Of a stretch of 64,000 nucleotides of DNA, positions 48,275 to 59,744 are shown piece by piece; position 1 is the stretch's first letter, and each line of letters starts with the position of its first letter. Both the position numbers and the translations under genes were made by a program. The notes under the pieces are model-generated. The model was not told where the DNA came from, made no database searches, and saw nothing but the letters and a program-made list of their open reading frames with translations. Location of the stretch: the NCBI GenBank assembly GCA_964017045.1, contig OZ024802.1:25105293-25169292 (forward strand), read 5' to 3'. This DNA is from Omphiscola glabra. Taxonomy: Eukaryota > Mollusca > Gastropoda > Lymnaeidae.

Positions 48275-48960
48275 GATAATAATAATAATAATAATAATAA
48301 AGTTTATTTAAAAATCACGCTTCATCCCCAAAGGCTCGAAGCGCGTAAAATAAATCCGATGTTAGATGTTCGAGAGGCCTCACTGCTGCCCGTTAGGCGC
48401 ACGTGAACTCCATCTCCCCATCTCCGGGTTTTCAGGATGATACAGGTTTGTGTGAATTCCGTAGGTAGGTAAAATGACGGCAAAGTGGTGCACGGAAAAT
48501 CTTAAATTAGTCCAGTGCCACTGCTGAATCTGGTAACGCTCCGATGTTAGATGTTCGAGAGGCCTCACTGCTGCCTGTTAGGCGCACGTGAACTCCATCT
48601 CCCCATCTCCGGGTTTTCAGGATGATACAGGTTTGTGTGAATTCCGTAGGTAGGTAAAATGGCGGCAAAGTGGTGCAAGGTAGTTACATGTCGGGTGTAA
48701 AAACTACATGTTTCACTATCCCGTTGTTGATTCTACAGTAGTTTTTGTTAACATATATTGCAACCCCTTCCTTTGGATTTGATGCTGTCGGTTGTTCCTT
48801 CGGCGCGGAAAATGTTAAATTAGTCCAGTGCCACTGCTGAATCTGGTAACGTTTCGTTAAGCCAGGTTTCTGTCAGGCACATTAAAGAGCTCCACTTCTT
48901 CCCTGCTTTCTTCCTCTCAGTCGTGAATTGGTCGCCATTTGTTGTTACATTAGAATACAT
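48275..48960 (-). pseudogene. LINE endonuclease remnant joined to a TTA-repeat tail
   Basis: On the minus strand from about 48960: NVTTNGDQFTTERKKAGKKW, then LMCLTETWLNETLPDSAVAL, then RAEGTTDSIKSKGRG, and later EFTQTCIILK. CLTETWL is a characteristic block of the AP-type endonuclease of CR1/L2/jockey-like LINEs, its Glu being a catalytic metal ligand. Stops and frame changes interrupt it. The segment 48356-48480 is repeated at 48541-48665 almost perfectly, and the GTCCAGTGCCACTGCTGAAT block is also repeated (48497-48540 and about 48810-48850). The copy ends in AATAAACTTTATTATTATT, so endonuclease sequence is joined to a 3' tail with RT missing. Confidence 0.65.
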
Positions 48961-49698
48961 TGTATATGACCTACTGTGAGTTATAATTTGTTTTTTGAGG
49001 TGTTGCTTAAAAGTGACTTTATGAAAATGTATATCAATAAAGATAAATACATTTAGCTTGTGGATTTTAAATATACTAATGTTGTGGAGATTTCACTAAC
49101 AGCGTGGTTTTGTCCTTACATATCAAGTCAAAGCTCAGTATTAATGTAATATGTCTGCATAACCTTCAAAGACAAACAATACTGAAAATACTCCTCACTA
49201 AAGACAATCTAAAAGTGTCTCAAAAATTTTTAAACTTACTTTGTGTTCAGTTGAGAAAAAGCAGTGCCTATACGATCATAAATCTAGCACACATTTTGTA
49301 CTGTATGTGTTTTTTAATATAACATTTATTAAATGAAAGCCAAATACACTTTTATAAATTCTTTTACTTCTCTCTATTCATAAATCCTACATTTTTAAAA
49401 ACTATAACTTATAACTGGACATTTTATAAAAATAAAATACAACATATGCAAACAAGAGAGGTTTGTAACAAAAGTCCTAAAAAATCCTATTTTGGAAGAC
49501 TTGAAAGCAATTGGCAAGAAATAAATACATTTTTTTTCAACCTTCTTATTCTTATATTTTTTCAAACCAAATTGTACAAATTTGTAAAAAAAAAAAAAAA
49601 AAAATGTCAAATAGCATAACTTTCTTATTTATTAATAATAGAAGACAAATTTGGAAATAGCATTTAAAATGATTAAAATAAATCGGCATACTTGTGAT

Positions 49699-49866
49699 CA
49701 GTGGCGTAGCGAGCTTAACTCGCGCCCGGGGCACAATACCTTTTTAGCGCCCCACCTATTCGAAAACCATACAATATTATATGTAAAATATACCATTTGG
49801 CGCCCCTTAGTGAGTAGCGCCCGGGGCATGATGCCCCCGTTGCCCCCCCCCATCGCTACGCCATTT
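49699..49866. mobile_element. hAT MITE, CAGTGGCGTAGC family, perfect TSD
   Basis: 168 bp, left end CAGTGGCGTAGCGAGC, right end CGCTACGCCATTT (last bases mutated). Flanked by CTTGTGAT on both sides (49691-49698, 49867-49874). Confidence 0.92.
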
Positions 49867-50008
49867 CTTGTGATTAAAAGTACTAATTCACCAGCAATTT
49901 CATAGAAAGACATTATAAATAAAAAAAATAAAAAAACCAACCAATTTTTGAATTAATAAAAATTAAGTGGATCCCATATTTACATTTTTCGATATTTATG
50001 AAGTTACC

Positions 50009-50042
<34 letters not shown>

Positions 50043-50163
50043 GTCTCGGGAGTTGACGTCATCAAAGCGATGACTTGGAGATATCAAGGCTTATCTCCCC
50101 GTTCAGCTCTGCATGCGTTTTATCCACAATAAAATGTATCGGCTTTTTAGTCAGGGTTTAGAG

Positions 50164-50472
50164 CCCTGTTTCCCAAAGTGGGGCTCACGCCCCCCAGGAG
50201 GGGGGAATTTTGATTGTTTAAGGGGGGCGATTCGAAAAATGGGCTGTCTAGATTTTGAAAACCAACCGTTTACTATGTTTTTAACTTGTATTTTAAAAGT
50301 AGAATCGTTAAAGTCACAATTTAAAGTAAACGTTCATTAGAAGTGTTGTTAAAAAATCGTTTAAATTGAATATTAAATATTATGTACATGATACATTGGG
50401 GGGGGGGGGGTTGTATACGAATTTCAGAAAGGCTAAGGTGGGGCGCGGCACAAAAAAGGTTTGGAAACACTG
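50164..50472. mobile_element. hAT MITE, CAGTGTTTCCAAA type
   Basis: 309 bp, left end CCCTGTTTCCCAAAGTGGGG, right end reverse-complement CAGTGTTTCCAAACC. Flanks gtttagag and gtttagat agree at 7 of 8. Contains GGGGCTCACGCCCCCC and poly-G. A family separate from CAGTGGCGTAGC. Confidence 0.8.
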
Positions 50473-51120
50473 GTTTAGATAAAACGACTGTGAGTTCAAA
50501 CCTAGTCTAGTCCACAACTGAAATTGTTCCAGCATTCAATCTTTGTTTACAATTATCAACTCAAAATAACTACTGATTGCTCTACCGGTGGCCCTTACTA
50601 GTGGCTCAACCAATGGCCCTACTGATGGCCCCATAGGCGGCTCTACTTATGGCTCCTAATGGTGGCCCGTACTAGCGTTCGCACTTTGCACCCATAACAT
50701 TGTTTTCTTACCCCGCTACCTAAGTGCAGCTGCTCAGCTATTGAGTTACGAGTCCCTTGAATCACGTGACATCTGATTTGTGTTGGACACATTGTAGCGT
50801 TCTCAAGCAATTAATGTTGAGATCTTTCAGGAGCACGCTCGTCAAATGCAGAGATACGGTGTCCAATATGCAATAAATACTATTTAAAATTATTAATATC
50901 ATATTACACTTGAAAGCGGTCTTTTTCCATAAAGGTTTTTATCCATGTTCATTAGGCTAATTTATATCTCACTAAGTTGGAGTTTGTATATTCCGTCGTG
51001 AGAAAAGGGGAAAAAGGGGGAGGGGGTGAGTAACAAGAGCTCAAATAAAATTATAATGTAACTTGTCAAATTTAATCTTATTTAGATTGTTTGTGCTCAT
51101 TCCTTGGGTTTATCGCGAGA

Positions 51121-51680
51121 TCGATCCAATTGTGTTGTTGACTAGGCTTTGACTATAGAACGGTCCAATTGTGTTGTTAACTTGTCTATAGAACGGTCCA
51201 ATTGTGTTGTTAACTTGTCTATAGAACGGTCCAATTGTGTTGTTAACTTGTCTATAGAACGGTCCAATTGTGTTGTTAACTTGTCTATAGAACGGTCCAA
51301 TTGTGTTGTTAACTTGTCTATAGAACGGTCCAATTGTGTTGTTAACTTGTCTATAGAACGGTCCAATTGTGTTGTTAACTTGTCTATAGAACGGTCCAAT
51401 TGTGTTGTTAACTAGGCTTTGTCTATAGAACGGTCCAATTGTGTTGTTAACTAGGCTTTGTCTATAGAACGGTCCAATTGTGTTGTTAACTTGTCTATAG
51501 AACGGCCCAATTGTGTTGTTAACTTGTCTATAGAACGGTCCAATTGTGTTGTTAACTTGTCTATAGAACGGTCCAATTGTGTTGTTAACTAGGCTTTGAC
51601 TATAGAACGGTCCAATTGTGTTGTTAACTTGTCTATAGAACGGTCCAATTGTGTTGCCTACCAGGTTTTGTCTATAGAAC
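51121..51680. repeat. 33-bp minisatellite, about 16 copies
   Basis: Units CTATAGAACGGTCCAATTGT then GTTGTTAACTTGT (33 bp), with some longer units where ACTAGGCTTTGT replaces ACTTGT. Since 33 is 11 codons and there is no stop in one frame on either strand, both strands show 85-90-codon ORFs; these are artefacts. Confidence 0.95.
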
Positions 51681-51875
51681 TGGGCCTTGTATGTTTAGCT
51701 TAGTAAATCACCGATGGCGAACAGAGATCCGCAACTTGTTGACTGATGTCGTGGAAGAAATACGCCTCCTTTTGGTTGCGCTCTGATAATTTTATTCTCT
51801 GCTTTAATAGCGTTTTGGGGGAAAAACATGAACTCAGGTGAGAGCGCTGCAGTCATCGGGGGGACTACTCTGAAC

Positions 51876-52061
51876 CAGAGGCGTAGCTAAGGGGGCAGAG
51901 GGGGGACAGATGTCCCTGGGCGTCAAATTTGTTAGGGGCGCCAAAATGTACTTTGATATTATTTTATTGATGAAAATATTGGGGTTGAGAGTTAAAAAAA
52001 GAAATGGGCGCTTTAAAATAAATCTTGCCCCCGGGCCGGCAAACACTCTAGCTACCCCCTG
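51876..52061. mobile_element. hAT MITE, subfamily of 29586-29762
   Basis: 186 bp, left end CAGAGGCGTAGCTAAGG, right end TAGCTACCCCCTG. Flanking 8-mers ctctgaac and ctctaaac agree at 7 of 8. Shares GGGCG[C/T]CAAA...TTTGATATTATTTTATTGAT with 29586-29762. Confidence 0.85.
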
Positions 52062-52329
52062 CTCTAAACGACAGATATTATATTTCTATGGCCGATGTAT
52101 GTGCACCCTATACGTCCTGTGATCATACGTACACGTTGATGTAGCCCCCACATCCGGCAGCATGTAGCCCCTGAATGATAGCCAGCATCAAGTAGCCCGG
52201 CTGGATTTAATCCCTGATCGGAAATCACGTGACCCTGACCATACTAAGTTCCATCAACCCGACATCCCGTACGACCAGCCCCATACCATCAGAAGCCCCC
52301 ACGAAGAAGGGCAGCATTTTTTTCATCAC

Positions 52330-52451
52330 CCCCGAGCCCGCTACTTCACTGTCAACACGAACGCAGAACAACACGACCGACTTCTACAGCCATTGTGTTG
52401 TTTGAGTCTCCGTTCAACCAGACGGCACTTGAGGAATAACGAGAAATGAAG
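52330..52451 (+). other. Candidate first exon (ATG AAG, then splice donor)
   Basis: A stretch of balanced, unique-looking sequence ends in AACGAGAAATGAAG followed by a donor-like GTAAGG at 52452. A two-codon start (MK) split by an intron is common in genes for secreted proteins. No downstream exon is recognised in the remaining 11.5 kb, so this is only a candidate. Confidence 0.2.
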
Positions 52452-52597
52452 GTAAGGTTGTTTTCTCTTCACGTCGAACTCATTAACTACCACAACGAAT
52501 CTACTTTATACACCTTAGTTTTTTTTAATTTTTTTTTATTTGCTACATAATCCATATCACACGTGTAAGGTTTATTTTCTATTTAATCTATGCTACA

Positions 52598-52802
52598 CAG
52601 TGGCGTAGCTAGGGTTAGTGCCGCCCGGCCCCGGGGGAAGGGATATTTTTTACAGACTCATTTCCACGAAAAACAAAAACCCAACAAACATCTACTGTTG
52701 GCTGAAAATTCCGCCCCTCAGGTTAAAGAAAGAAAGAGCCTCCCGGGGCGGACCGACCACCCTCATACCCCCACCCCCCTCTTTTTTTTTCGTACGCCAC
52801 TG
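52598..52802. mobile_element. hAT MITE, CAGTGGCGTAGCTAGGG type
   Basis: 205 bp, left end CAGTGGCGTAGCTAGGGTTA, right end CGTACGCCACTG. Flanks atgctaca and atgttaca agree at 7 of 8. Confidence 0.85.
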
Positions 52803-53630
52803 ATGTTACAAATCTAAAAGGGATTTATTTGCATAACTCAACCGTTTAACAAAAATGTCAATTCTTTACGATGAGCATGGATACAGAAAACAATCAACCA
52901 ACCAATCAAAGCTCGTGTCCGGTGAAGTAATAATAGTAGACTTTTTAAAGAAGCTCGGAGATTGGTTGAATCTTATTTCATTCCCATCACGCAATTTTTA
53001 AGAAAAAGGTTACGCTGTCCAAGTTGTTATAGTTGGGCTTTGGCGATGTTATAGGAGAATTGGAATTCTTCAAGAAACAACAACCTAGTGAACAGTTATA
53101 GATGTTAAATATTTGGAGACTTATGCGCATATCAGAAAAACATATTGACTGGACATGTCGCTTGAGAATAAAAATGCTTATGGTGTTCAGTCACGGCTGC
53201 ACAGTACGATAATAATAATAATAAGATGGGGGCTGTTCGGATAAACGACGGTACGGATAATCTGCGTTCGGAAAGTTGACGATGCACTGCAGGGGTTCAG
53301 GAGCGGGCAGACACATAAAATCAGGTCATTTTGCATTTTTATTAGCTTTTCTTTCATGGTTGTGGGGGAAATATGTTTTGAAATCAAGAGGGGGGTGCAG
53401 TTTAAGAACCCCTGGGCCGCCACCAGCGCACTTAGCCATTATGACCTAGTTTCTATTTTTTTTAAAAACAACTCCACTTCCTTTGACCGAAATCCTTGAA
53501 AACAAATAATCCGACCTCCCTCTGAATTCTTCGCGTTTAACCACGGTGGCTTGTGCAATTATTATTATTATTATAAGAAGTTTTTTTAAATAGCGTAGTA
53601 CCCCAACCTAGGGCTGGGCTCACCACGCTG

Positions 53631-53815
53631 CAGGGCCGGCCTTAGGCCACTGCAACCTATGCGGCCGCAGTGGTCCCCGCACTTTATAGGCCCCACCCCG
53701 AATTTATTTTCTTATACAAAATCTTAATTTTCACTTATTATCCTTATTCCTACACAGACTGGGCCCCGCGCAATCCGTTTCGCATAGGGCCCCGCAATTG
53801 TTAGGGTCGGCCCTG
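53631..53815. mobile_element. hAT MITE, CAGGGCCGGCCTTAGG type, perfect TSD
   Basis: 185 bp, ends CAGGGCCGGCCTTAGG and GGTCGGCCCTG, flanked on both sides by CCACGCTG (53623-53630, 53816-53823). Contains repeated GGGCCCCGC words. Confidence 0.9.
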
Positions 53816-54038
53816 CCACGCTGTACATACAATTTAACAAACATAATCATGAACTTAAAAAAAACAATAGCAATGTGGAACAGCAAGCTAAATAGGTGCC
53901 ACTATTTTCACAAAAAATGTACTAATGACAAAAGTTTAATACATTTTTTGTGTGCCCCTTTTCTTTCTTTCCCTCTGTAATACTTATGCGTAACATTTAA
54001 AACTATGATTACTATTTCACAACGTCGGTGGTCATCGT

Positions 54039-54815
54039 CCGTGGCGTAGCTGGGCGGGTGCGGCGGGAGGATGGGCTGCGGACCACACCGGGTGGCACCA
54101 TCTAAGGAAAGGGGGGGGGGGACACCAAACCGAAAGATGGTTATTTACAGTGTACACACAGCTCGCAGGGGCGTCTTTCAGGTTTTTTTCAAGGGGGGGG
54201 GGTGTCAAAACTAAAACTTGGTCTGAATTTTAAGTTGTTTATTACTGGAGGGGCCACTGTAATTATCAATTTAAATAAAACCTGCTAATTCATGGGGGGG
54301 GGGGGGGAAGCAGCAAATGCCCCACCCCTGCCTTACCCGAATGATGTCCCTGACTGCTCGGTCTAGTTGAATTAAAAAAAAGGATAAACCGATCACACGT
54401 AAAATTTCCACACATGTAACCAATCCAAATGCATGTTGTTTTTAAATTTAAGGTTGACGCGTCAGAAATGAGGTGACCCTAACATTATGTCTGAAAAACA
54501 TCGTGGTGACAATGATTCAACGCCGATTGAAGTGTTCGGTAACTTTCTTAATTGAAAGGAAGCTATATTTATCTAAATTCTGAAAAATAAATCGTTCTAT
54601 TGATACCAACTGCGATGTGGTCGGGCGATTCTAAGTACATGTTACAGTCCTGAAATACATTTACCTCCCGACCCTCAATTAATTTTGTTTTGTTTTTGTC
54701 ATTGTTATACTGTGGACCTATTTCAACTGGAAGAAATCCATCGTGGAAGTCGGGGGAAGGGGGTGACACCATGAGTTTACCGCACCAGGTGACACCAACC
54801 CTAGCTACACCACTG
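54039..54815. mobile_element. 777-bp hAT-like element containing a nested MITE
   Basis: Left end CCGTGGCGTAGCTGGG (one change from CAGTGGCGTAGC), right end CCTAGCTACACCACTG. Flanked by GTCATCGT on both sides (54031-54038, 54816-54823), a perfect 8-bp duplication. It encloses the MITE at 54166-54352, which must be younger. Its right 120 bp recur at 45430-45544. No transposase frame is visible. Confidence 0.85.
54166..54352. mobile_element. hAT MITE, CAGGGGCCTCATTT family, nested copy
   Basis: 187 bp, ends CAGGGGCGTCTTTCAGG and GAATGATGTCCCTG; flanks acagctcg and actgctcg agree at 7 of 8. Shares TTGTTTATTACTGGAGG and AAATAAAACCTGC with 60901-61078. Confidence 0.82.
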
Positions 54816-57248
54816 GTCATCGTCATTCATCTCCTTTGTGAAAAAAATAGAACATTTTTTTTTTTAAATGACGGCATTGAACAGTGAACTTCACAGACAC
54901 AGTGACGCGGTTTTTGAAGTGGGACGCCATGTTCACGTCGTGCATAAGTGTCTGGCCTATGCGGTGTATCATACTTAGAGTATATGAATGTGATAAAGTG
55001 TAAATGATAATCTCAATATTTCTATGTGAGTTAAAAATAAATATCTATGCGCTGGCTTTAATCGTGAAAGATACGTTTTCTTTCCCTGTGTATGTATTTT
55101 TGTTTTGCTCAATATTCATATAATGCCTATATTTTTTTATCTGAAGCAGCACCCCCACTAATTTAAATCACGAGCCGCCACTGGTAGAAAGAAAACAAAA
55201 AAACAGATGGTTTGTTTTGGAGTATTTTGTAAGGTTTGCCTTGAGAAAGTTGTCCTTGACCTTTGCACGATATTTGTACTGTCAACGCGTTTCATTGAAT
55301 TCATCACGTGGTGTTAGAGGATTTGTACTCTCTGCTACAAACGGTGAAGAGATACCTCTCATCGTCAGCATATTATTATTATTATTATGACTCTAAGCTG
55401 TTGAATATTAACAATGCAAGTTGTACTAAGTCATAGCGGTATGAAATTACAGAAAACGTAATCTAAAACAGCGGCTTCTGTTTTACAACCTCCACCCCAC
55501 TCCCCCAAAATCACGCACAAACATCCCAGTCCTCCTTAAACTTCCCTTGAACGTTTCCCGTTCACATGCGTACTAGGGTTTCCCCCGGGGTTTCGCTTGT
55601 CTCGGTTGAACAGTATAAAATTGTCTCCCATGCCGGGATTCACCGGGGGTGAGAAATTTATTATAAATAGACCTTAATATTAGCTAAATTAAACTATGAA
55701 ACATATGGTTAGTTAAGATGCTGGTCACGTGCTACTACTGGGCCTCATTTCCCCTGTCCAGCCCTAGTAGCATAGATAACTAGCTAATAGGATATTTGTT
55801 AAGGGGTCATCCATATTGTTAGTACTCATTAAAGTCAAAGTTTTGAGCGCCCCCCCCCCCCAATTTCCCCGTAACACCCGTACTTTTTTGACGACGCCCC
55901 CCCCTCTCCCTGCTTACGACAATGAGCTTTCGTACCCTCCGCAACCCTAAACCTCCCTTCTACCTCCAACAAAATCCAATAATCTTTATATAATTATGAC
56001 GTCGCAGGAAACAAAGTGTGCCATGGGTTTTCACAGCTGGATGTTTGGGGAGCCCAGTGATTCCCAGAATATACACCGCATCGCCCTGGGTGCCCCGTGT
56101 CCCTCGGGCAGGACCATGAGAATGTGGCGAAGAGCAACAGGCGGCGCCAAAATCGTCTTTAGTTTGGACCTTTAAAGTGAACTGAACGATAAAAATCCCA
56201 CATACTTCATAAAGACAAGGGGCTCTAAAAATCGTCTTTTTTTTTACTGGTCCGCACGCGGGGGGGGGGGGGGGGGTTTTTTTACATTTTTCAATATAGT
56301 TTGCTGCGGCCACTCACAAAGGCGTTGTGAAATATTACATAGTTTTTATTATTTTATTTCCACTTTTAATCCAATGTGACATCTAGCTGTCGAGGTGCAA
56401 ACAGTAGCCCACTTGAGTTGTGACATCTAGCGGTCGAGGTGCAAACAGTAGCCCACTACTGTTTGCAGGTGACTTGGCGGTCGTGGCGCCTAGTGACCTA
56501 CATATATGGCATATTTATTTTTACCCAACCTGTTTTTTAAAAAAAATATTTTTGTTTATCTTTTTGCTATTTCAAAGTGCACTTGTAAGAATTTAACACA
56601 GGGTCCAGGGCGCCTAGTGAAAACCTAAACTTTGGCATAGGCGCCGGGAATAGAACAATTCTAGGAACCACTGGCGTAACCCAACAAAATACACGTAGCA
56701 AGCGCGTTTAACATAGGGTTGAATAAATATTACACCTCTGTATTATCTGAACGATATCTAGCGAGTTCATCTATTCAATACGTGATAACGTCATGATGAT
56801 AATTCCTCCACAAATTGCGTGATTTTGTTTTTTTTTGTACTGCACTCGTGATCAAAATATGATATGTTTGGAATGTCAGAATTTAGGGAAAATTATTGGT
56901 GAATTTTTAAATAAATGTGCGTACTTTGCTGCCGAGAAAACCCCCCCCCCACCCTTCCGGGGCCATACGCACGCGCACACAAAATCTCCAAAATCACCCC
57001 CACCGACTTTTTTTTTCTTTCTTCCTCAATGCGTACGGATTAAATAATGGACCCCTAAGCAAAAGTCGGATATGGCCGCCCCTGGAGAAAAAAATCTCAA
57101 CGTTTGTTCAGTTGTGCATTCTGTTCAGGTCGAAAAATCTAGTTAGGTATCCGCCAGGAAATATTTACAAGCAATTGTTTCTTACCAGGGGGGGCCCGCT
57201 GCAAGAGTAAAAATAATGAATACTGTCAATGTAAGTATAATTTATACT
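54816..57248. other. Intergenic stretch without recognised genes
   Basis: Contains several poly-C/poly-G runs (55850, 55905, 56262, 56940), a lone hAT-like right end GAGCCGCCACTG near 55170, and a short two-copy repeat TGACATCTAGC[T/G]GTCGAGG (56370-56455). No exon recognised. Confidence 0.45.
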
Positions 57249-57434
57249 CAGTGGCGTAGTGAGGGGGGGCAAGGGGGTCATCATGCCCCGGGCGCTACTC
57301 ACAAAGAGGCGCCAAATGGTATATTTTACTATAATATTGTATGGTTTTCGAATGGGGGGGGGCGCTAAAAAGGTATTGGGGGTCGCTAAAAAGGTATTGT
57401 GCCCCGGGCGCGAGTTAAGCTCGCTATGCCACTG
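57249..57434. mobile_element. hAT MITE, CAGTGGCGTAGC family, perfect TSD
   Basis: 186 bp, ends CAGTGGCGTAGTGAGG and GCTATGCCACTG, flanked by TTTATACT (57241-57248 and 57435-57442). An internal CTAAAAAGGTATTG word is duplicated, lengthening this copy. Confidence 0.92.
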
Positions 57435-57704
57435 TTTATACTTATATATAAATGTATTACACGCTAGATTTAGGAAGTGACAAGAAATCACTGTTACAAT
57501 ATAAAGTTAGTTGGGCACATTCAAAGCCCTGTATAATAAAGTTATATCAGAGCACGGGTTCCCAGCCCATGGGACGCACATTGCCAACTATTCCGAATCT
57601 CCACATTTTTTTTAAACGGACACACCAAAATATTTACGGGCAAATTGTGCAAGATAAACTTGTTTTTAAATTATGAAGCTTAAAGAACTCAATTATTCGT
57701 AGGT

Positions 57705-58163
57705 TCTAGGAGTCTATGTTATGAACGATGTCAAATATCTATTTTACTACGTGTCAAAGACACTTTCTCTTTTGCGACTCTGTGACCCTATGTTATGTAC
57801 CATGTCAAATATCTCTTTGACTCGTTTCTAAGACTCTTTCTCTATTGTGACTCTGTGACCCTATGTTATGTACCATGTCAAATATCTCTTTGACTACGTT
57901 TCAAAGACACTTTCTCTATTGTGACTCTGTGACCCTATGTTATGTACAATGTCAAATATCTCTTTGACTACGTTTCAAAGACACTTTCTCTATTGTGACT
58001 CTGTGACCCTATGTTATGTACAATGTCAAATATCTCTTTGACTACGTTTCAAAGACACTTTCTCTATTGTGACTCTGTGACCCTATGTTATGTACCATGT
58101 CAAATATCTCTTTGACTACGTTTCAAAGACACTTTCTCTATTGTGACTCTATGAGTCTATGAG
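57705..58163. repeat. 74-bp tandem repeat, about six copies
   Basis: GACCCTATGTTATGTAC recurs at 57784, 57857, 57931, 58005 and 58079 (73-74 bp). Units include CATGTCAAATATCTCTTTGA and AAGACACTTTCTCTATTGTG. Confidence 0.93.
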
Positions 58164-58410
58164 ACATGGGCCTATTTCATGACTTATGTTTACTGTATGC
58201 CATTGTATTCAGCCTTAAAGTTCTCCTGGTTACGACTATAGAAATTTAAGGCAACCAATCAGACATCAGAAACGCTCTATTTTTTTTCGTTAAAAAATTA
58301 TTATTAAAAAAAAAACAACTGGTATCATCCTAAAGTTTTTACGGACATTTCAGGTAACATTTATAGGGATTTTCCGTAAATTTACGAAAGTTGGCTACCA
58401 TGATGGGATG

Positions 58411-58704
58411 TCACCTAATATAGAGTTGCGAAGGAATTTCCAAGAAATCTCTGGTCGAAACAATAAACATTTTTTGTATGTCTTTTAGTATGACTTCATT
58501 TAAATGTGGTCGTAACTGGAAAACATTTGAGAACCTGCGTATTGGAGCTACTGAGCTTAATAATTCAGGGCAGTTAATGAGATGTTCTGGCTCATCATAG
58601 GGAAAATTGACGACTATCGGTGTCTTCCTGAAATTAAAATAGGGGGGAAAAAATTGTCCTATAAAGATTTGTACCTGGAATATCCCGGAATGGGAGAATT
58701 TCAA
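58411..58704 (-). pseudogene. Possible LINE C-terminal tail fragment
   Basis: A 97-codon minus-strand frame with DEPEHLINCPELLSSVAPIR and FQLRPHLNEVILKD. The xxExxEHLhxxCPxL block resembles the cysteine/histidine tail of LINE ORF2 proteins. The upstream cysteines of that finger are not visible. No splice sites suggest a cellular gene. Confidence 0.3.
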
Positions 58705-59268
58705 GGGAAATTTATTTTAGAAAATAAAAATCAAAATGGATCCCGGGATACATGACATTTCCATATTTTATCTGGATTGAGCAACAGGGTCAGAACTGTT
58801 TTCCAGTATTCTTTATTTTCCCAAGCCCCATGCCATGTCCAAGGCGTGCATTAATATTTTGTTGTACAAAATACGTTGGTTTTTCAGATAACCGGTGTTT
58901 CCGATATTCGACGCTCTATTGTATGTATCCGAATGTTTTGTAGACTGACATGACATCGCATGACACTGTATGACATGACATTTTGACGCCGCATGACCAT
59001 GCAGTAATATTTGCTTGTCTGTGATTTCTATAATATTTATGTCTAACACCTCTGTCCAACCCCCACGCCCCATTTAAAAAAAAAAAAATATTTAAGACAC
59101 CCTAGCTTTGAACCGGACAATGATTATGGCACCACCCCATCGCCGAGCCCTCCTGTCTTAATTGGTGTCCTCAAGATCAGACGCCATTTCCTCTGTTATT
59201 TTGGTGGATCTGCTCTCGAAAATCCCCCCTCCCCCCATTCTATTTGCGTTTACACCTTACATCTGGCC

Positions 59269-59437
59269 CAGTGGCGTAGTGAGGGGGGAGCAAGGGGGGC
59301 ATCATGCCCCGGGCGCTACTCACAAAGGGGCGCCAAATGGTATATTTTACATATAATATTGTATGGTTTTCGAATTGGGGGGGGGAAGCTAAAAAGGTAT
59401 TGTGCCCCGGGCGCGAGTTAAGCTCGCTACGCCAGTG
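59269..59437. mobile_element. hAT MITE, CAGTGGCGTAGC family, perfect TSD
   Basis: 169 bp, ends CAGTGGCGTAGTGAGG and GCTACGCCAGTG, flanked by ATCTGGCC on both sides (59261-59268, 59438-59445). Confidence 0.92.
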
Positions 59438-59674
59438 ATCTGGCCTCGCAATATTTTTTGGACCGAAAATTGATCGCTCATATAAATCAAATGACAAGAC
59501 AGTTTCAGGCGTGGGATATTTGTTCATAATAAGAACAGTCCAGTGCAAGCTTATCGTAATTTGCAACAAAAAAGTAAAGAAAGAAGACCCCCCCCCCCCC
59601 CCCACACCCACCCTTCATTACGTTTTCAGTATATCCTTTTTTTTTGGTCTGAACTCCAAGGGTTTCAGTTATAT

Positions 59675-59744
59675 CAGCTAACAGCTATGAGCTAACAGCT
59701 ATGAGCTAACAGCTATGAGCTAACAGCTATCAGCTAACAGGTAT
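59675..59744. repeat. 14-bp tandem repeat, five copies
   Basis: Units of CAGCTAACAGCTAT/GAGCTAACAGCTAT. Confidence 0.9.

Noticed and set aside
50470..50520. tRNA-like B box (GAGTTCAAACC) suggesting a tRNA or SINE
   Set aside because: No matching A box or cloverleaf could be drawn at the right distance.
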